Shown one piece after another: positions 25,543 to 37,503 of a DNA stretch of 64,000 nucleotides (the first letter of the stretch is position 1; each line of letters opens with the position of its first letter). A model generated the notes under the pieces. It did not search any database. It was given only the letters and a program-made list of their open reading frames with translations, and had not been told where the DNA came from. Made by a program: the position numbers and the translations under genes. This DNA is from Rotaria socialis (taxonomy: Eukaryota > Rotifera > Eurotatoria > Philodinida > Philodinidae), in assembly GCA_905331475.1 (NCBI GenBank), contig CAJNYU010001121.1, positions 62,001 through 126,000 of the forward strand. The letters are read 5' to 3'.

Positions 25543-26722
25543 AATGGAACAACGGCAGTGAAAGAAACTTTTAAAAATTATAAAATACCTATTGCAACTC
25601 TCTATTCACGTTTATCTGGCCATCGTGGTGATCGTAAATCAGGCGGTCAAACAATTTTAACCGAAGAAGAAGAAGAAGAAGAAAAGTTTTTAATACATGT
25701 TGTACAGAAGTTTCACGAATGGCAACACCCACTCACTAGATCCGATTTTATTTCTGTAGAATGTACTTTCATGATTGAATTGAACAAGCCAAATGTCACA
25801 TGCAAATCACGCCTAAATGAGTGTTTTTTTTTCTTTTCGAAAACGATGGGGTAATGATATTAAGATTGTCGAATCTTGTAAATTGGAAAGGGTGAGATCT
25901 TTCTCATGTACTCAATTAGTGGTTGGTAAGGAAAATTTACTATTGTTCTAAATTTTTGTGCATTGTTCCCTAGATCATTGGTTTGATCATTTACATCAAA
26001 TTCTCTCCAAGTTAAATCTCTTTGATCGACCTGAATCAATATATAACGTAGATGAGTCGACATTTGGTGATTGGTCCCGGTCGAAAATATGTCATTATCA
26101 AGAGAGATTCGAAATATGCTACATGTGCTCAAGGTGGATCTGGTAAAATTTATACTACGCTCCTTATGTGTACTTCAGCGTCTGGAAAGTAAGTGAAATT
26201 TTCGATTCTTTTCATATTTATTCTTTGCATTTATTAGATTTTTACCTCCTTACATAATCTACCGGGCACCAGGACTATGCAACGTGTGGATGCCAAGAAA
26301 TTATTCCCTGGATCTCGTTTCAATGCAACACAATTTGGTTGGAGTGAAGAAAGGACTTTTTTGATTGACTATGCAATCATTTTGTGCCATCTGTGAAGAC
26401 GGCGAAAAGACCCATATTGTTGCTAATGGATGGTCATCGTTCTCATTTATCTACTAGAATTATCAAGTATTCCATGGATCATGGCATTCATTTAGAATGC
26501 TTGCCACCACACCCCGTCCACCAACATATCAATCAAACACAACTGATTTTGTTAGTGATAAAGCAACCAGCAATACGAACATTTCTACACTTCGTCGATC
26601 ATCTGCTTGTCCAAATATTAGTTCAAATGGTAAAAATATCTATGTATACAAATTTCTATTTGTTTTATATTTCAGATCTTTTATCAATATCAAGTAACAC
26701 TAGTTTATTGAACAACGAATAA
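25543..26722 (+). pseudogene. degraded pogo/Tigger-like transposase
   Basis: Fragments in different frames read as one DDE transposase. The first (from about 25543) has TAVKETFKNYKIPIATLYSRL, a pipsqueak-like DNA-binding helix-turn-helix, and then an acidic run and HPLTRSDF. Next come DHWFDHLHQIL and SIYNVDESTF (about 25975-26060, the first catalytic Asp context), then in a shifted frame GRKYVIIKRDSKYATCAQGG. Around 26384-26500 LLLMDGHRSHLS and LECLPPH give the second Asp context. A possible intron starts with GTAAGT near 26188. At least two frame changes and a decayed C-terminal region after LPPH mean the copy shown cannot encode a full enzyme. Confidence 0.85.
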
Positions 26723-27363
26723 TCTCATCACGAATTCAATAAATATTTCTACTTCACCAGGTACACAACACATACATATTTTTTGCATTATTTCAATCGC
26801 TATTTACAGCTAATATCGACACATCAATTAGTCTTAACACAGCTCATGCAATAACATCGAACATTTTCTCTCCAAATAATAAAAAATTTATATTCTCAAA
26901 TAATTTATAAAAAAAAATAATGCTCTTAGAAAAATCTTAGTGATGATTCTTAGTAAATGTAAAATTAAACAAGATTTTGATTTATTTCATGAGTTTCGAT
27001 TTCTTAAACTATAACTTTTGTTTATAAAAATGATTTTCTATTAGTTTATGCTTCAAATCAACAAGACATATCATCAACGAACGACATGTCACCAATTGCT
27101 GCAATCGATACTAGTAAAACGTTTTCTATTTAATCGATTAATGAATTTCGAAAACCTCATTAATTTTCTTTGATTCTTTTGAACTCAAAATACTATTATT
27201 GCGAAGAAAAAAGTTAAAATTGTTCAAAATATCGTAAAAATACTCTAGAGTGATAGAGCTTGAAAATCTGAAAGATTCTTACGTTCGAATGATCATTAAA
27301 ATCAATTTTGATCGTAGAGAAATTAGTTTTTATTAGGTTCAGCAAATACTGCTGCGATTATAC

Positions 27364-27823
27364 ATGTAGAGATTTTTCTTTTGATGATCATTTTGTGAGC
27401 TTTTTAAAGGATATATGGAATTGAATTATAGAATTAAAAAAAGTTTAGAGTGATAGAAAAGACTTTGAGCTATGGATTAATGAAAAAATAATTGAAAAAT
27501 GAGGGACTCATTTTTTACAAATTAAGATTTTTGAAACCTATGAAAATTGTCTGGGATTATACATTTATCCCAATGACATCAGCGTGTTTATACATTAGAC
27601 CCAGCAAGAATGTGTGCAAAGATGAAAAATTGAGCTCAAAGAATACTCTGTGCATAGCTCTATGCTCAGTATTTTGAGTTGATTTTTTTCCACCTATTGA
27701 TAGAGCAGATACAAAGCTACGTATTTTGTGAAGAAAATTTTTAAAAATAACGACAAATGAAAAAGTTATAGGAATTATGTTGAAATCGACTGTTTTCCAT
27801 TTTAAAATTACACCCGGTTACTC
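27364..27823 (-). repeat. right terminal inverted repeat of the pogo-like element
   Basis: A 460-bp reverse-complement copy of the left arm, ending at the TA duplication. A partial, diverged copy of the inner motif AGAGTGATAGA also lies at about 27247, just inside the element, suggesting subterminal repeats. Confidence 0.93.
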
Positions 27824-30624
27824 TACTTAAGCTGAGCAAATAAAGTTTTAAATATAAAAGTTCATAACATAAGAATTATTAGAACGTGTTCGTTAAAATA
27901 TTTTTAAATATCAAATGAATCGAATTTATTCAGTAGCTCGACAAAATATCAAATGCAATAAAAACTGGCATATCACGAATTTCAACCAGACCACGCTAAA
28001 TGTCAATCGTACTGCATCTAGGTTACAAATCTGTTTTTAGACACGAAGTACAATGATAGGTCAACATAACTTCTAATGAATCAGAAGATCGGAAACGTAA
28101 TATTATTGAATCAAACAATTGCTTTTTTCGGAGAAGGACTTTGTTGAATGTATTTTATTATTGAAGGATTTATTTGAAATATTCATTTTCGATTAAATGG
28201 AAATTTGAAAAGGATCAATTTTGAGTCTCATCGAATAGCTGTAGAAATTATTCTGATTTTTCTATTTTGAGCATCCGATGTTAATGAAATTTTCAATAGA
28301 GCTATATGTTGAGTTAGATATTTTAATGGAAAAATTTCAGCGTCATATATTGATTCTACATATTTATCCTATGACTATAGATGCAGATTTGGGGTATATC
28401 TGTTAATTCTATGCTATTTCACATGATAGAAAATGAGGGTTTAGTTTAACGTCATGCCAGGATGCACCAGTCAAATTTAACAGGAACCCGCTTTTCTTTA
28501 TTGAAAGCTCGTCTTATATAGTTCCAGAAAATTAGATTCTGTCTTATAATCGGAAACATCAAATCGAACGTGCCAGTCTGAGAAAAATACAATTTAAAAG
28601 TCTACTACAAAATCATGGATTAGAACGAATGAAATAAATGCATATTGGAATGCATCGGTGTAGAAGAAATATTTCTCAAATTATTTGGAAACATTTGGAT
28701 ATGTATGGCGTCCATAATCGTTGAAACTGTAGTAGAAATAACTTTTTCAAAAATGCGAAAATACATAAATAGTGATTCACAGTCTACTTTTACATTTGCG
28801 GCGTAATAATGAAATTCTATGGCTTTTTGTTCCATCGATATCGATTTAGTAATGAATCAATGCTAATTATTATAATGGAACTCTGTAACTCTACCTGTTC
28901 CAATGTTATATGGTATCCATATTCGTCCTTACAAAAAAAGCAACAGGCAAACTTGAAAGACTTTAGAATCAAAGATTTTAGAACGAGGCAATGTTAACTT
29001 TTTCGTTTGAAGCTTCAGAAGGCTTATAATAACTTTAAAACACATCATTAAGTCAACAAACTACAGGTCATTCGCTAGCAACACTCTATTTCTATTTTAA
29101 CGAACTATAAATAACTGATTCTATACAATTGACTGAAATAAAAGTCTGCTCGGGGGGATAAAGAATTCCTACGTCCGCGTAAAATTCAAGTTTGAACAAT
29201 AAAACGATAGTATTATTTGTTCTTTATATTTGTTTGCAAGCTTGATTAGTCTGAATAGAAATTTTTAGATGATTCCTAGTGCACACAGACAAAATGCTCA
29301 ATGCAGTTACAAATAGTGTGCTGCAGTGTTACAGCTGTTTTTTGTAATCAAAAACCTAGAAGAGATTTGCTTTATTTCAACATTGGACTGCATCAGACGT
29401 TACATAAAAAAAATTGATTAGTGTTGAAAACAAAAACTATCTTGAATTTAAGTAAAATTCCGAGGAAAAACTTAAGAATAAATCAATTTTTACGAGCATC
29501 ATCCTTTAGTAAGCATACCATTCATTATTTAAGGAAATAATATATTCAAATGTAATCTTGTTTTATTATTTTTATGAGATCGATCGTAGACCAATTAGTC
29601 AGTTGAGAATTAAAGCAGAAAATTTCAAGTATTTCTTCCACGAATTCTTGGTAAATTAAATGTTTTTTTAACCAATTAAGAATCAAAATAGAATTACTTT
29701 TGTCATACACGTAGCTTAGTCTTCAAAGTAAGGAAAACAAGGTTTCACACATCTCTCATAAGCTATGCTATTCAATCTTGCACTATGAGTTACTTTTTCT
29801 TTTATCAATATAAAAGCCGGATCCAAAAAAATAAGTAGATCATCTTTTTTTCTTACTAAATATCAATATGGATTTGTTATTTCGAATACAATGGATTCTA
29901 TTTTATCGAAGAATCATTCATTAATCTAATGTCTTGCAACCGTAAAAATAATTACTTGTAATGCATTTAAATTATTTTCTTTTACATCTGGAACTCTTAT
30001 TTTAAATTTTGTTATTACAAATGTATCGAATCACTGCACTTCTTTTTTTTAATATTTTCTTCGGATATTTTGTTTCACTCATTGAAAGCTAAATTTAATT
30101 TATAATTGTTTTTTTTTTGTTAAAATCTACTTTCATATAAGAAAAACAAACAAATGAAGAATTCTACAACAACTTTAGTTTCGCATCTTAAAATCATATC
30201 ATTCATGCTCATAACATCCGAAGCACATTCCCCTTTATAGTGCGCTGCATGTCAAGTAAACAACCGTGTGGAATACAAGAAAAACAAGAGAACAACAAAT
30301 AGGCACGCAAAAAGAAGAAGAAGAAGAAGAAGAAGAAGAAAAAGAGTAAATCAATTTGGTTTTGGTTTCGAGTCATACTAAAAAATTATTGGAATAATAA
30401 CGATAGAGAGGCCTTTACATATATCAATGTTTGGAAGACCACATATATACAGAAAAAGAACTTGAGACAATTTTTTTTGAAGCAAATGTAAAAACGTGAA
30501 ATACATGTCTATGTAATTAAAAGTATTTCGTAAGATATTGTGATCAAGGGAAATAAGAGCTTCAAAAAAAAGAGAAAGAAATTATCACAGGGTTTTTATC
30601 GTACAAATCAATATAAGTTTTTTT
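27824..30624. other. intergenic, no gene recognised
   Basis: AT-rich sequence between the transposon and the Gln/Pro-rich gene, including a GAA run at 30316-30342. Open frames are short, overlap one another on both strands and carry no motif I recognise. Confidence 0.5.
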
Positions 30625-33600
30625 TTATTGTTCAACGACAATAAGTTCTTCATCGTCAGCTAATGGACGTTCACTTAATTCTTGACGAATAGCATCCATA
30701 AGCATCTTTTCGTCATTATGTCGATTTGCTAATTCATCGACACGTGATGATTGTGGTGGTGGTGGTGGTGGTTGTTGTTGGTGTTGTTGAGCAGGACGAT
30801 ATGGCTGTTGTTGTTGTTGCTGTTGGTGATGATGCTGTTGAGGTTGTTGTTGTGGAGTATAGGGTACATCGTCAGCAATAAGTGGTTTATCAAATCTTAA
30901 TGGTCGTCGAGCATTACCATTTGTTGGTAATCCTGTTGGAGGTAATTGTTTTGGTGGTGATAGACGTCGTTGATGCGCTCGATCTTGTGCTAATCTTTCA
31001 ATATCACTAACATGACGATCACTATCGTCAAAAAGTTGTTCACGTCGTTTTTGTGAAGGATTTAAAATCCCGTGTACTTGAGCTTTATCACGTTCATGAC
31101 GAAGAGCTAAACGTTCAACAAGTTCATTGTCACCATTTTGTACTGGTTTATTTGTTTGTTTTTGTACTGGTGGTGGACGATTAGGAACTTCAGTTGGTCG
31201 GGGTCGAATAGGACCGGCACCGTTCATATCAGGTGGGGTTGAGCGAGTCGATGTACCTGATGGTGGCTTATGGCGAGTTGAAACACGAGCGTAATCAAGA
31301 GCCTAAACGAAGAGAAAATAAATAAGAAATGTTAATAAAAAATTAGAATCATTCTCTATTACTCGTTGTGTTTTCGAATGTTCAGTTGGAATACGTGTAT
31401 CTGATAATGTACGACGAGGAGCTTCAGCTAATATTTTCTTATTACGAGTTTCAACTTGTTGTGCGTATTCTTTAGTTTTCGATAGTTTATCATTCTAAAT
31501 GAAAACAAAATTCAATATATTATATTTAATTTCAAGAGAGTAACTATACTTTTTCTTTATAATTAGGATTGTCAAAATCAAAACCAAGATAACCACTACC
31601 AAATCCATTATTCTTTTTGAATTGTTCATAATCACGACCAGTATACGGTTTAAAGTTTGGTCCTCTTTTAATATGATTCATTTTAGCCAAATAAGAGTCT
31701 TTATTAAACACAGAAAAGTGTAATGAATTCAAGAAAAAAAAAGCAAAATTACCTTCTTCTCGTCCTTTATCACTATAGGTATATTGTTCACTAGTATAAC
31801 TTGTTGGATGATATTCACTAGCATAACTAGGTGGATGATATCCAGCTTGACCAACGCCTGATGTATATTTACCATAACGACCTATAGATGGATTAACAGT
31901 TGGCTTTGTTGATGTTGGACTTCGGTCAGTTGGTGAATGCGTATTTGGTAAAGTCTAAAATACAAGCAATTGAAAATAAAATATGAAAAATACAGAAAAA
32001 AAAGCAATGGAAACATATATTGTAATGAGCAAAAAGTAGCTTTGAAGCAGCTACCTGCTGCCGAAGTCTTCGTTGGCAAGAACAATTAATCCAGCGACAT
32101 TCGATAGTTTTTTGTTTTTTTACAATATATTTTGATTTCTGAATTCAATTATTATCTATTATCTATGTTAGAATTAAACAACTAAAGAAATATCATTCTC
32201 ACCTGATCAATACTACGTTCTAATTTTCGTATATGTCTATCTAAAGGATCTAGACCAGACCAATCTGGATGTTCGTTATTTTGTTGCTGTTGTTGTTGTT
32301 GTTTAATATTTTGTAAATCAACAAGACGTAAATCGATATTCACTGATATTTTATCACCAACACGACTAACATGACTGTCTATAAAGATAAGACGCAAAAC
32401 AAAATAAACAAAAAAGTTAAGACAAAAGATTAATAAATTACCGAGAGGTATGGTAACAGTTGCTGGAAGATTTCCCGTCTGTGATTTATCACCTGGATTT
32501 AAATTAATTGTTACTGGTAAACTAGAACGATGTTGTGCATTAGGATATGGAACTGCAGAATCATTAATTACAGTTGTTGATTGCGCTTGATCGAACTCAT
32601 TTTGTGAACTAAAAAAACAGAGAAGAGAAAATTCTTGTTTTGTTTTGTTTTGTTTTGTTTGTCTTTTAAATTTACTGTTGGTTCTCATTTTGTTCATTTT
32701 TTCCGCCTCCAACAAGATCTTTCCGTTTTGAATATAAATTTTCATATTTTTTCGCCGGATAGCGATGATAAAAGTTTTCTTTGTTTTTAATCATATCAAT
32801 ATTATCATCGATATAATTTGTTTTTGAAACAGGTACCGGCGGTGGACGACGTACTGGTAGTGAATTTCCGCCTTGTTTCGATTCAGCAGACGATTGTTGA
32901 CTACCATTCCCATTCCCATTCCATGCATTACTTGTAGTGTAGACGCCTTTCAATAATTGTTCACGACGATTTGCTGATTCACGTTTTTTTGCATTTTTTT
33001 CTTGGACTTTAGCGTTTGTACGTTGTAAGTCATTCCAAATAGCTATTAATAGATAATTGATTTTATTTACAAATAGACTCGATAAAAACTTTATTTCTTT
33101 CGTTTACCTTGTCGTTTTGAGTCTTGTTCATGTTGTTGATCGACATGACGCTGATTCGATGTCGATAATCCTTGTTGTTGTTGTTGTTCTTGTTGTCGAA
33201 AAGAAATTTGATCAAGTTGATCGTCATTATGATCAGTAAAAAACAGTTCTTGATTATTTGGATTATAATTTGTGCGTGGAATTTGTTCATCGAAATTTTG
33301 TTGCTGCTGCTGCTGCTGTTGTTGTTGTTGCGGAAGTCTTTGATATTGTTGTTTTTGAGCAGGTGGAGCACGTTGATATTGAGAAGTAGCATATTCATCC
33401 TGATAGTCACCATATGGATCATTGTCATTGCCATTATTATTAGTAGTATAGTTTGTTGGTCGAAAAGAAGGTGGTGGAGGTGGTTGCTGTTGTTGATATG
33501 GATTATTATTATTATTTGGAGGCTGTTGTGGAGGTGCATACACTGGACGATGTGGTGGAGACAATCGCGCATATGAATTATCAAAAGTTATATCTCGTTG

Positions 33601-33826
33601 TCCATATGGTTGCTGTTGTGATTGAGGGGGAGGTGGTGGTCTTGCATTGGGTACATAGTTTTGCCCGATAGCGTTAAACAATGGTTGTTGAAATAATTGA
33701 TCGTCTGGACCGAAATTACTTAAAAATGATCCCGGTCCGTTATTGTTGTAGGATGACGGTAAAAATATATCAGTACTATTCATATCTGATGTACGAGGTG
33801 GTAATTGCTTTTGGTATTGTCGTTGT

Positions 33827-33858
<32 letters not shown>

Positions 33859-36731
33859 ATACTGTGAGGGTTGGGGTTGATGAATTTGTGGTTGAGACCT
33901 AAGATGAGCTTGATTTGATGAGTTTATACTTGGTGCAGAAAGTATTATTGACTGTCGTTGACGAACATGAAGATCTTGCTGATTTCGAGGATCGAGAGAA
34001 TCGTACAGTTGCGCGTCATATAATGCATCGTTAACAGCACGATTATTTGTAGTGGTTAATGCTAGAAAATGAACTTCATTAAATAAAACGCCCTTTACAT
34101 AAAATAAAAATAGGCTCTGTCAGACTTCTACATTAGGGAAAATGTCAGGCGACGTTTTACTGAAATAAAAAAAATTGTTCGCTTCGCTACCTACTACATC
34201 ACAAATGGTGTTTATATTTGTTAGGTTTTTCTTCTTCTTTTTTTTTCTTGTTTTCTTGTTCTTATGACGACGATCATAAGCAACCGATGACACAAGAACA
34301 ATTATCGCTAATACCATTTTACTGCTCTCCTCTCTTTCCGATTTGTTTTTCTTTCAAATAGAAGAAAACTTACAAAATAAAGCAAAAGGAAAAGAAAATC
34401 AATCAAGCTATTTGGCGTTTTCTTTTTTTCTCGTTTTTTTACAGTCAGAATTCTTTTTTTTGCTTGAGTAAGTTACGTACAGAAACAATATGTACGACGA
34501 ACTTTTAATAAAAAAATGTTTAAGATTGAAAACAATCAATGTCTTGTTGTGAACAACGCTCTGATATCCTTGCCGTTGGCAAAATAGCCTTGGTAAATGA
34601 CTCTCATTTATGTATGAAAATAGTTCTCTCATCAAACATACAAACAAACAAGCAGAAAAGAAAAGAAAAGAAAAGAAAAGAAAACAATCAATCTATGAAG
34701 GTACGTATTTTTTTTATAATCGACCAAAGATACCTACCCTGATTGGATAGACCAGGTAATCGACTAACATTGGATTCGTGTGGTACTGAATTTCGTCGTT
34801 GCATAGGTACCGGTTGTGATTGTGGTAAACTTTGTTGGTTAGACATGGAATCAAGTTCAGCAAGTAGTGGACCAAGAAGGGGATCCTGTCGAGGATCAGC
34901 TCTATAATTAAATTTTGTCCCTATGATTTATTGACATGGGTCAATTATAAAAATATAATAATACTGTTTTACTTGAGAAGATCAAAAAATCATCATCATT
35001 TGTGAAGTCTTAAAAATACATGCAATTGATTCTTTTTCTCTTTGTATCAAGACACTTTCAAGTTAAATAAAAATACTGATATTAAAACAAGGGTGTTACG
35101 TGATAAAAAGAAGAAAAAGAAATTGAATATTAGTTCAATATCATTGATGCTGCACTTTTCCTTGGAAATATTGCATAATTCAAGTTATCTTATTTCATTA
35201 TATCATATGAACAAAAGAAAAACGATCAATTCGTAAGCTAATTTATGGTTTCTACTTCAGCCATCGATCTCATCATTCATAAAGATCACACGAGAAATAC
35301 TTGATCGAGTTTTTTTCATAAGCGAAGATAAATATCTTCTTCGTTTTATATAGTTCAAAATAATAAAAATATCATGAAAAATGAGTTCAACCTTTTTTTC
35401 TTCTATATAAAAAATAACATAACACACGTGCTTTCCTTTTTTACGTCTTTAGCAACAGAACTTTTTCGATTAAAAAAAAAATTATGATGTCTCACATTCC
35501 ATAATAGCTTGAAAAATAATAGACAACATTTTACTTTCACACTCACACTTTTTTCAATGGTGTAAAGAGTGCTCTAGATTACGTAGAACATAATTTTGTA
35601 GGCGTTTTTTCACAATCTTACAGTCTGAAAAAATGTTCTCTACATGTACCGAAATAAGAAAACTTTTTAAGATCTAAACGGCTATCGATTTTTTCTTTAA
35701 ACAAATCTTCGTTGTTGTCGGCAAATTTAAAGCATTCGCTTCAACTCAATCACTCAAGTGCTATTTCCTATTTGATACTCAGATTGAATGATCTGTGTCA
35801 GCCTTTTCTCTTCAAGGCACATGCGAAAAATTCATAAGTTAAAAGTAATCAATAGGAGATTGCGTGCTCGATACGTCTATCATCTAAAAATTTACTTGGA
35901 TTTTGCTGCTCACGAGAAAATACTTGACATTGATGGCTATAAATATTTTCTGCTACAGTTTGGAAAGTTATGCTGTTTCATTTTTTATGAACGGCTTACT
36001 ATTATGATGTTGTTGGCAACAAAAATTAACTCTAAAGAAAACTTTGCAAGTGGTATACTGAATACGAATGATATAAAAGTTATAGTTTTTTTTTTTGAGT
36101 ACCTCAATCATAAAAAATAAGATGTTCTGTTGTTTCTATAGTTTTCGCTTATAAAATATTTCTCTCAAGAATATCCAAATGTTGTATTTTGAATTTCAGA
36201 ATCTCGTCGTTTGTGTGACTATCGTAGGTGGTGACCTTGAAAAATTATTAGTGATCATTTTTGATTAAGTTTCAAACTAAGAACAATGACGTTTAATAAA
36301 AGAAATTTTCATAACTCCGTAAAGAAAGTAGCTTTTATTTTTTTTTTCTATAAAAGAAGACGGTCAGAAGATAATGGCAAGAAGATTTATTTGGATTTAA
36401 TATGAGATACTTATTCATTGAGTTTGTAAAGCTTTTTTTAAATAAACTCACCTTCGTATATTTGTCATTGGAGTTTGTTCTACAGGATTCGTCAATTGCA
36501 TCAATGGTGCTGATGGTTTTGTTTCTTGTAATAAATGTGGATTTGCTCGATATGGTATTGCAGCTCGTGTATTTGTTGCACCAAGAAAATCTAATTCGAA
36601 ATCAAGTGAATCTATAAGTGCTTCACCCGTAGGTGCTGGAACCGATGATGTACCAATAATTGATGTTTGATGATCACTCAAACGACTTGGTACATATCTA
36701 AAAAAACAGATCTTCTTTATTTCATCAATAC

Positions 36732-36765
<34 letters not shown>

Positions 36766-37034
36766 TGTATATTTTACCTGTATATATCATCTTCTTTATT
36801 GTCAAGTGAAGGTGATTCTAAATAAACTCGTCGTCCAAATAATCCTACATTATCATTTTCTTGATTTGATGATTGTTGTTCACCGACAGGTTTTAAATTA
36901 AACGGTTCTGTTTTATTTGTTGATGGTTTTGAAAATAGATATTGATCATTGTCGAAATCATCTAGATTATTATCACCGAAATATCGGTTTGCCAAGTCAC
37001 GATCATCAATTATCATTCTATCTAATGTAGCCAT
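30625..37034 (-). CDS. large Gln/Pro-rich protein of unknown function, 11 exons
   Basis: Eleven exons splice in frame to 1163 residues: 37034-36778, 36697-36452, 34901-34738, 34061-33108, 33042-32676, 32608-32442, 32378-32203, 31954-31753, 31698-31550, 31494-31363, 31302-30625. The protein is largely disordered, with Gln runs in exon 4 (two), exon 7 and exon 11 and Pro runs such as RPPPP. More ordered parts are a basic helix KVQEKNAKKRESANRREQLL (start of exon 5), a compact block PVTINLNPGD..GDKISVNIDLRLVDLQ across exons 6-7, the string FKPYTGRDYEQFKKN followed by GSGYLGFDF in exon 9, and two helical blocks rich in Arg and Asp in exon 11. The KPYT..DY string recalls short motifs in ciliary or centrosomal proteins, but that is a weak guess. 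The start ATG lies 21-23 bases after an acceptor-like TTTTAG, so a 5' untranslated or trans-spliced leader exon is likely. Confidence 0.82.
34902..36451. other. long intron of the Gln/Pro-rich gene
   Basis: This 1.55-kb intron between coding exons 2 and 3 is about 25 times longer than most introns here. An open frame at 35788-36120 on the plus strand has no recognisable domain and is not supported. No repeat boundary is evident. Confidence 0.6.
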
Positions 37035-37503
37035 TTGACGAATATTCTTAATTTCTAAAAGAAAAAAAGATATTCGAGTTGATCATTTAAAACACCTGAT
37101 TTTCAGATTACAAAGTATCAAACTATATTTGTTTCTTTTTTTCTTCAACCACTTGACAGGATAACCTACAACACTCTACTCCGAAGTCAACCCCATCATA
37201 CGACCTATTGAGTATCCATGACAACAAACCTTCATTTTTAATCAGGAAAAACAATTTTCTATTGAAATTATGCAAACGTTTATGTTTATTTTTCAAATAC
37301 TTCTCATAAAATTTATTAAAAAATATATTTTTTAAATCTGCGCAGAAATCAATATTTTTTATATGGTTCATTAAATACAACCAATAGAAATGGAGATAAG
37401 TGGTGTGTGTGCTTTGCTTTGCATGAAAATTTTGAATAGATAAAACGAACTCATTTCATGCTATCTATTTTACTAATTAGCTTCATAGATATTTATATTT
37501 CAG
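37035..37503. promoter_or_regulatory. 469-bp divergent intergenic region (putative bidirectional promoter)
   Basis: It separates the start codons of the Gln/Pro-rich gene (minus) and the ZnT1-like gene (plus). Both starts are close behind acceptor-like AGs (TTTTAG on the minus strand at about 37056, TTTCAG ending at 37503), so real transcription starts should lie within this segment or beyond it. No TATA or metal-response element (TGCRCNC core) was identified with confidence. Confidence 0.4.

Larger units (their letters stand above)
25022..27823. mobile_element. pogo/Tigger-like DNA transposon with long terminal inverted repeats
   Basis: The element is bounded by TA on both sides (25020-25021 and 27824-27825), the target duplication of the Tc1/mariner/pogo superfamily. 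Both ends begin GAGTAACCGGGTGTAATT. The inverted repeats are about 460 bp each and nearly identical, long for this superfamily. Between them lies a broken transposase with a pipsqueak-type helix-turn-helix and DDE-type blocks. Total length is about 2.8 kb. The structure is read directly from the sequence; the superfamily call rests on TA flanks plus the transposase motifs. Confidence 0.9.

Noticed and set aside
33063-33671. Several overlapping frames on both strands rich in Ile, Asn, Leu or Val
   Set aside because: They are other frames of the Gln-rich exon 34061-33108; CAA/CAG repeats generate long open frames in all frames.
34120-34317. Minus-strand frame starting with a hydrophobic stretch like a signal peptide
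   Set aside because: It lies in an intron of the Gln/Pro-rich gene, turns into a Lys run from a T-rich tract, and the flanking exons already join in frame.
35788-36120. 110-codon plus-strand frame in the long intron of the Gln/Pro-rich gene
   Set aside because: No motif, no splice context and AT-rich composition like the surrounding intron.
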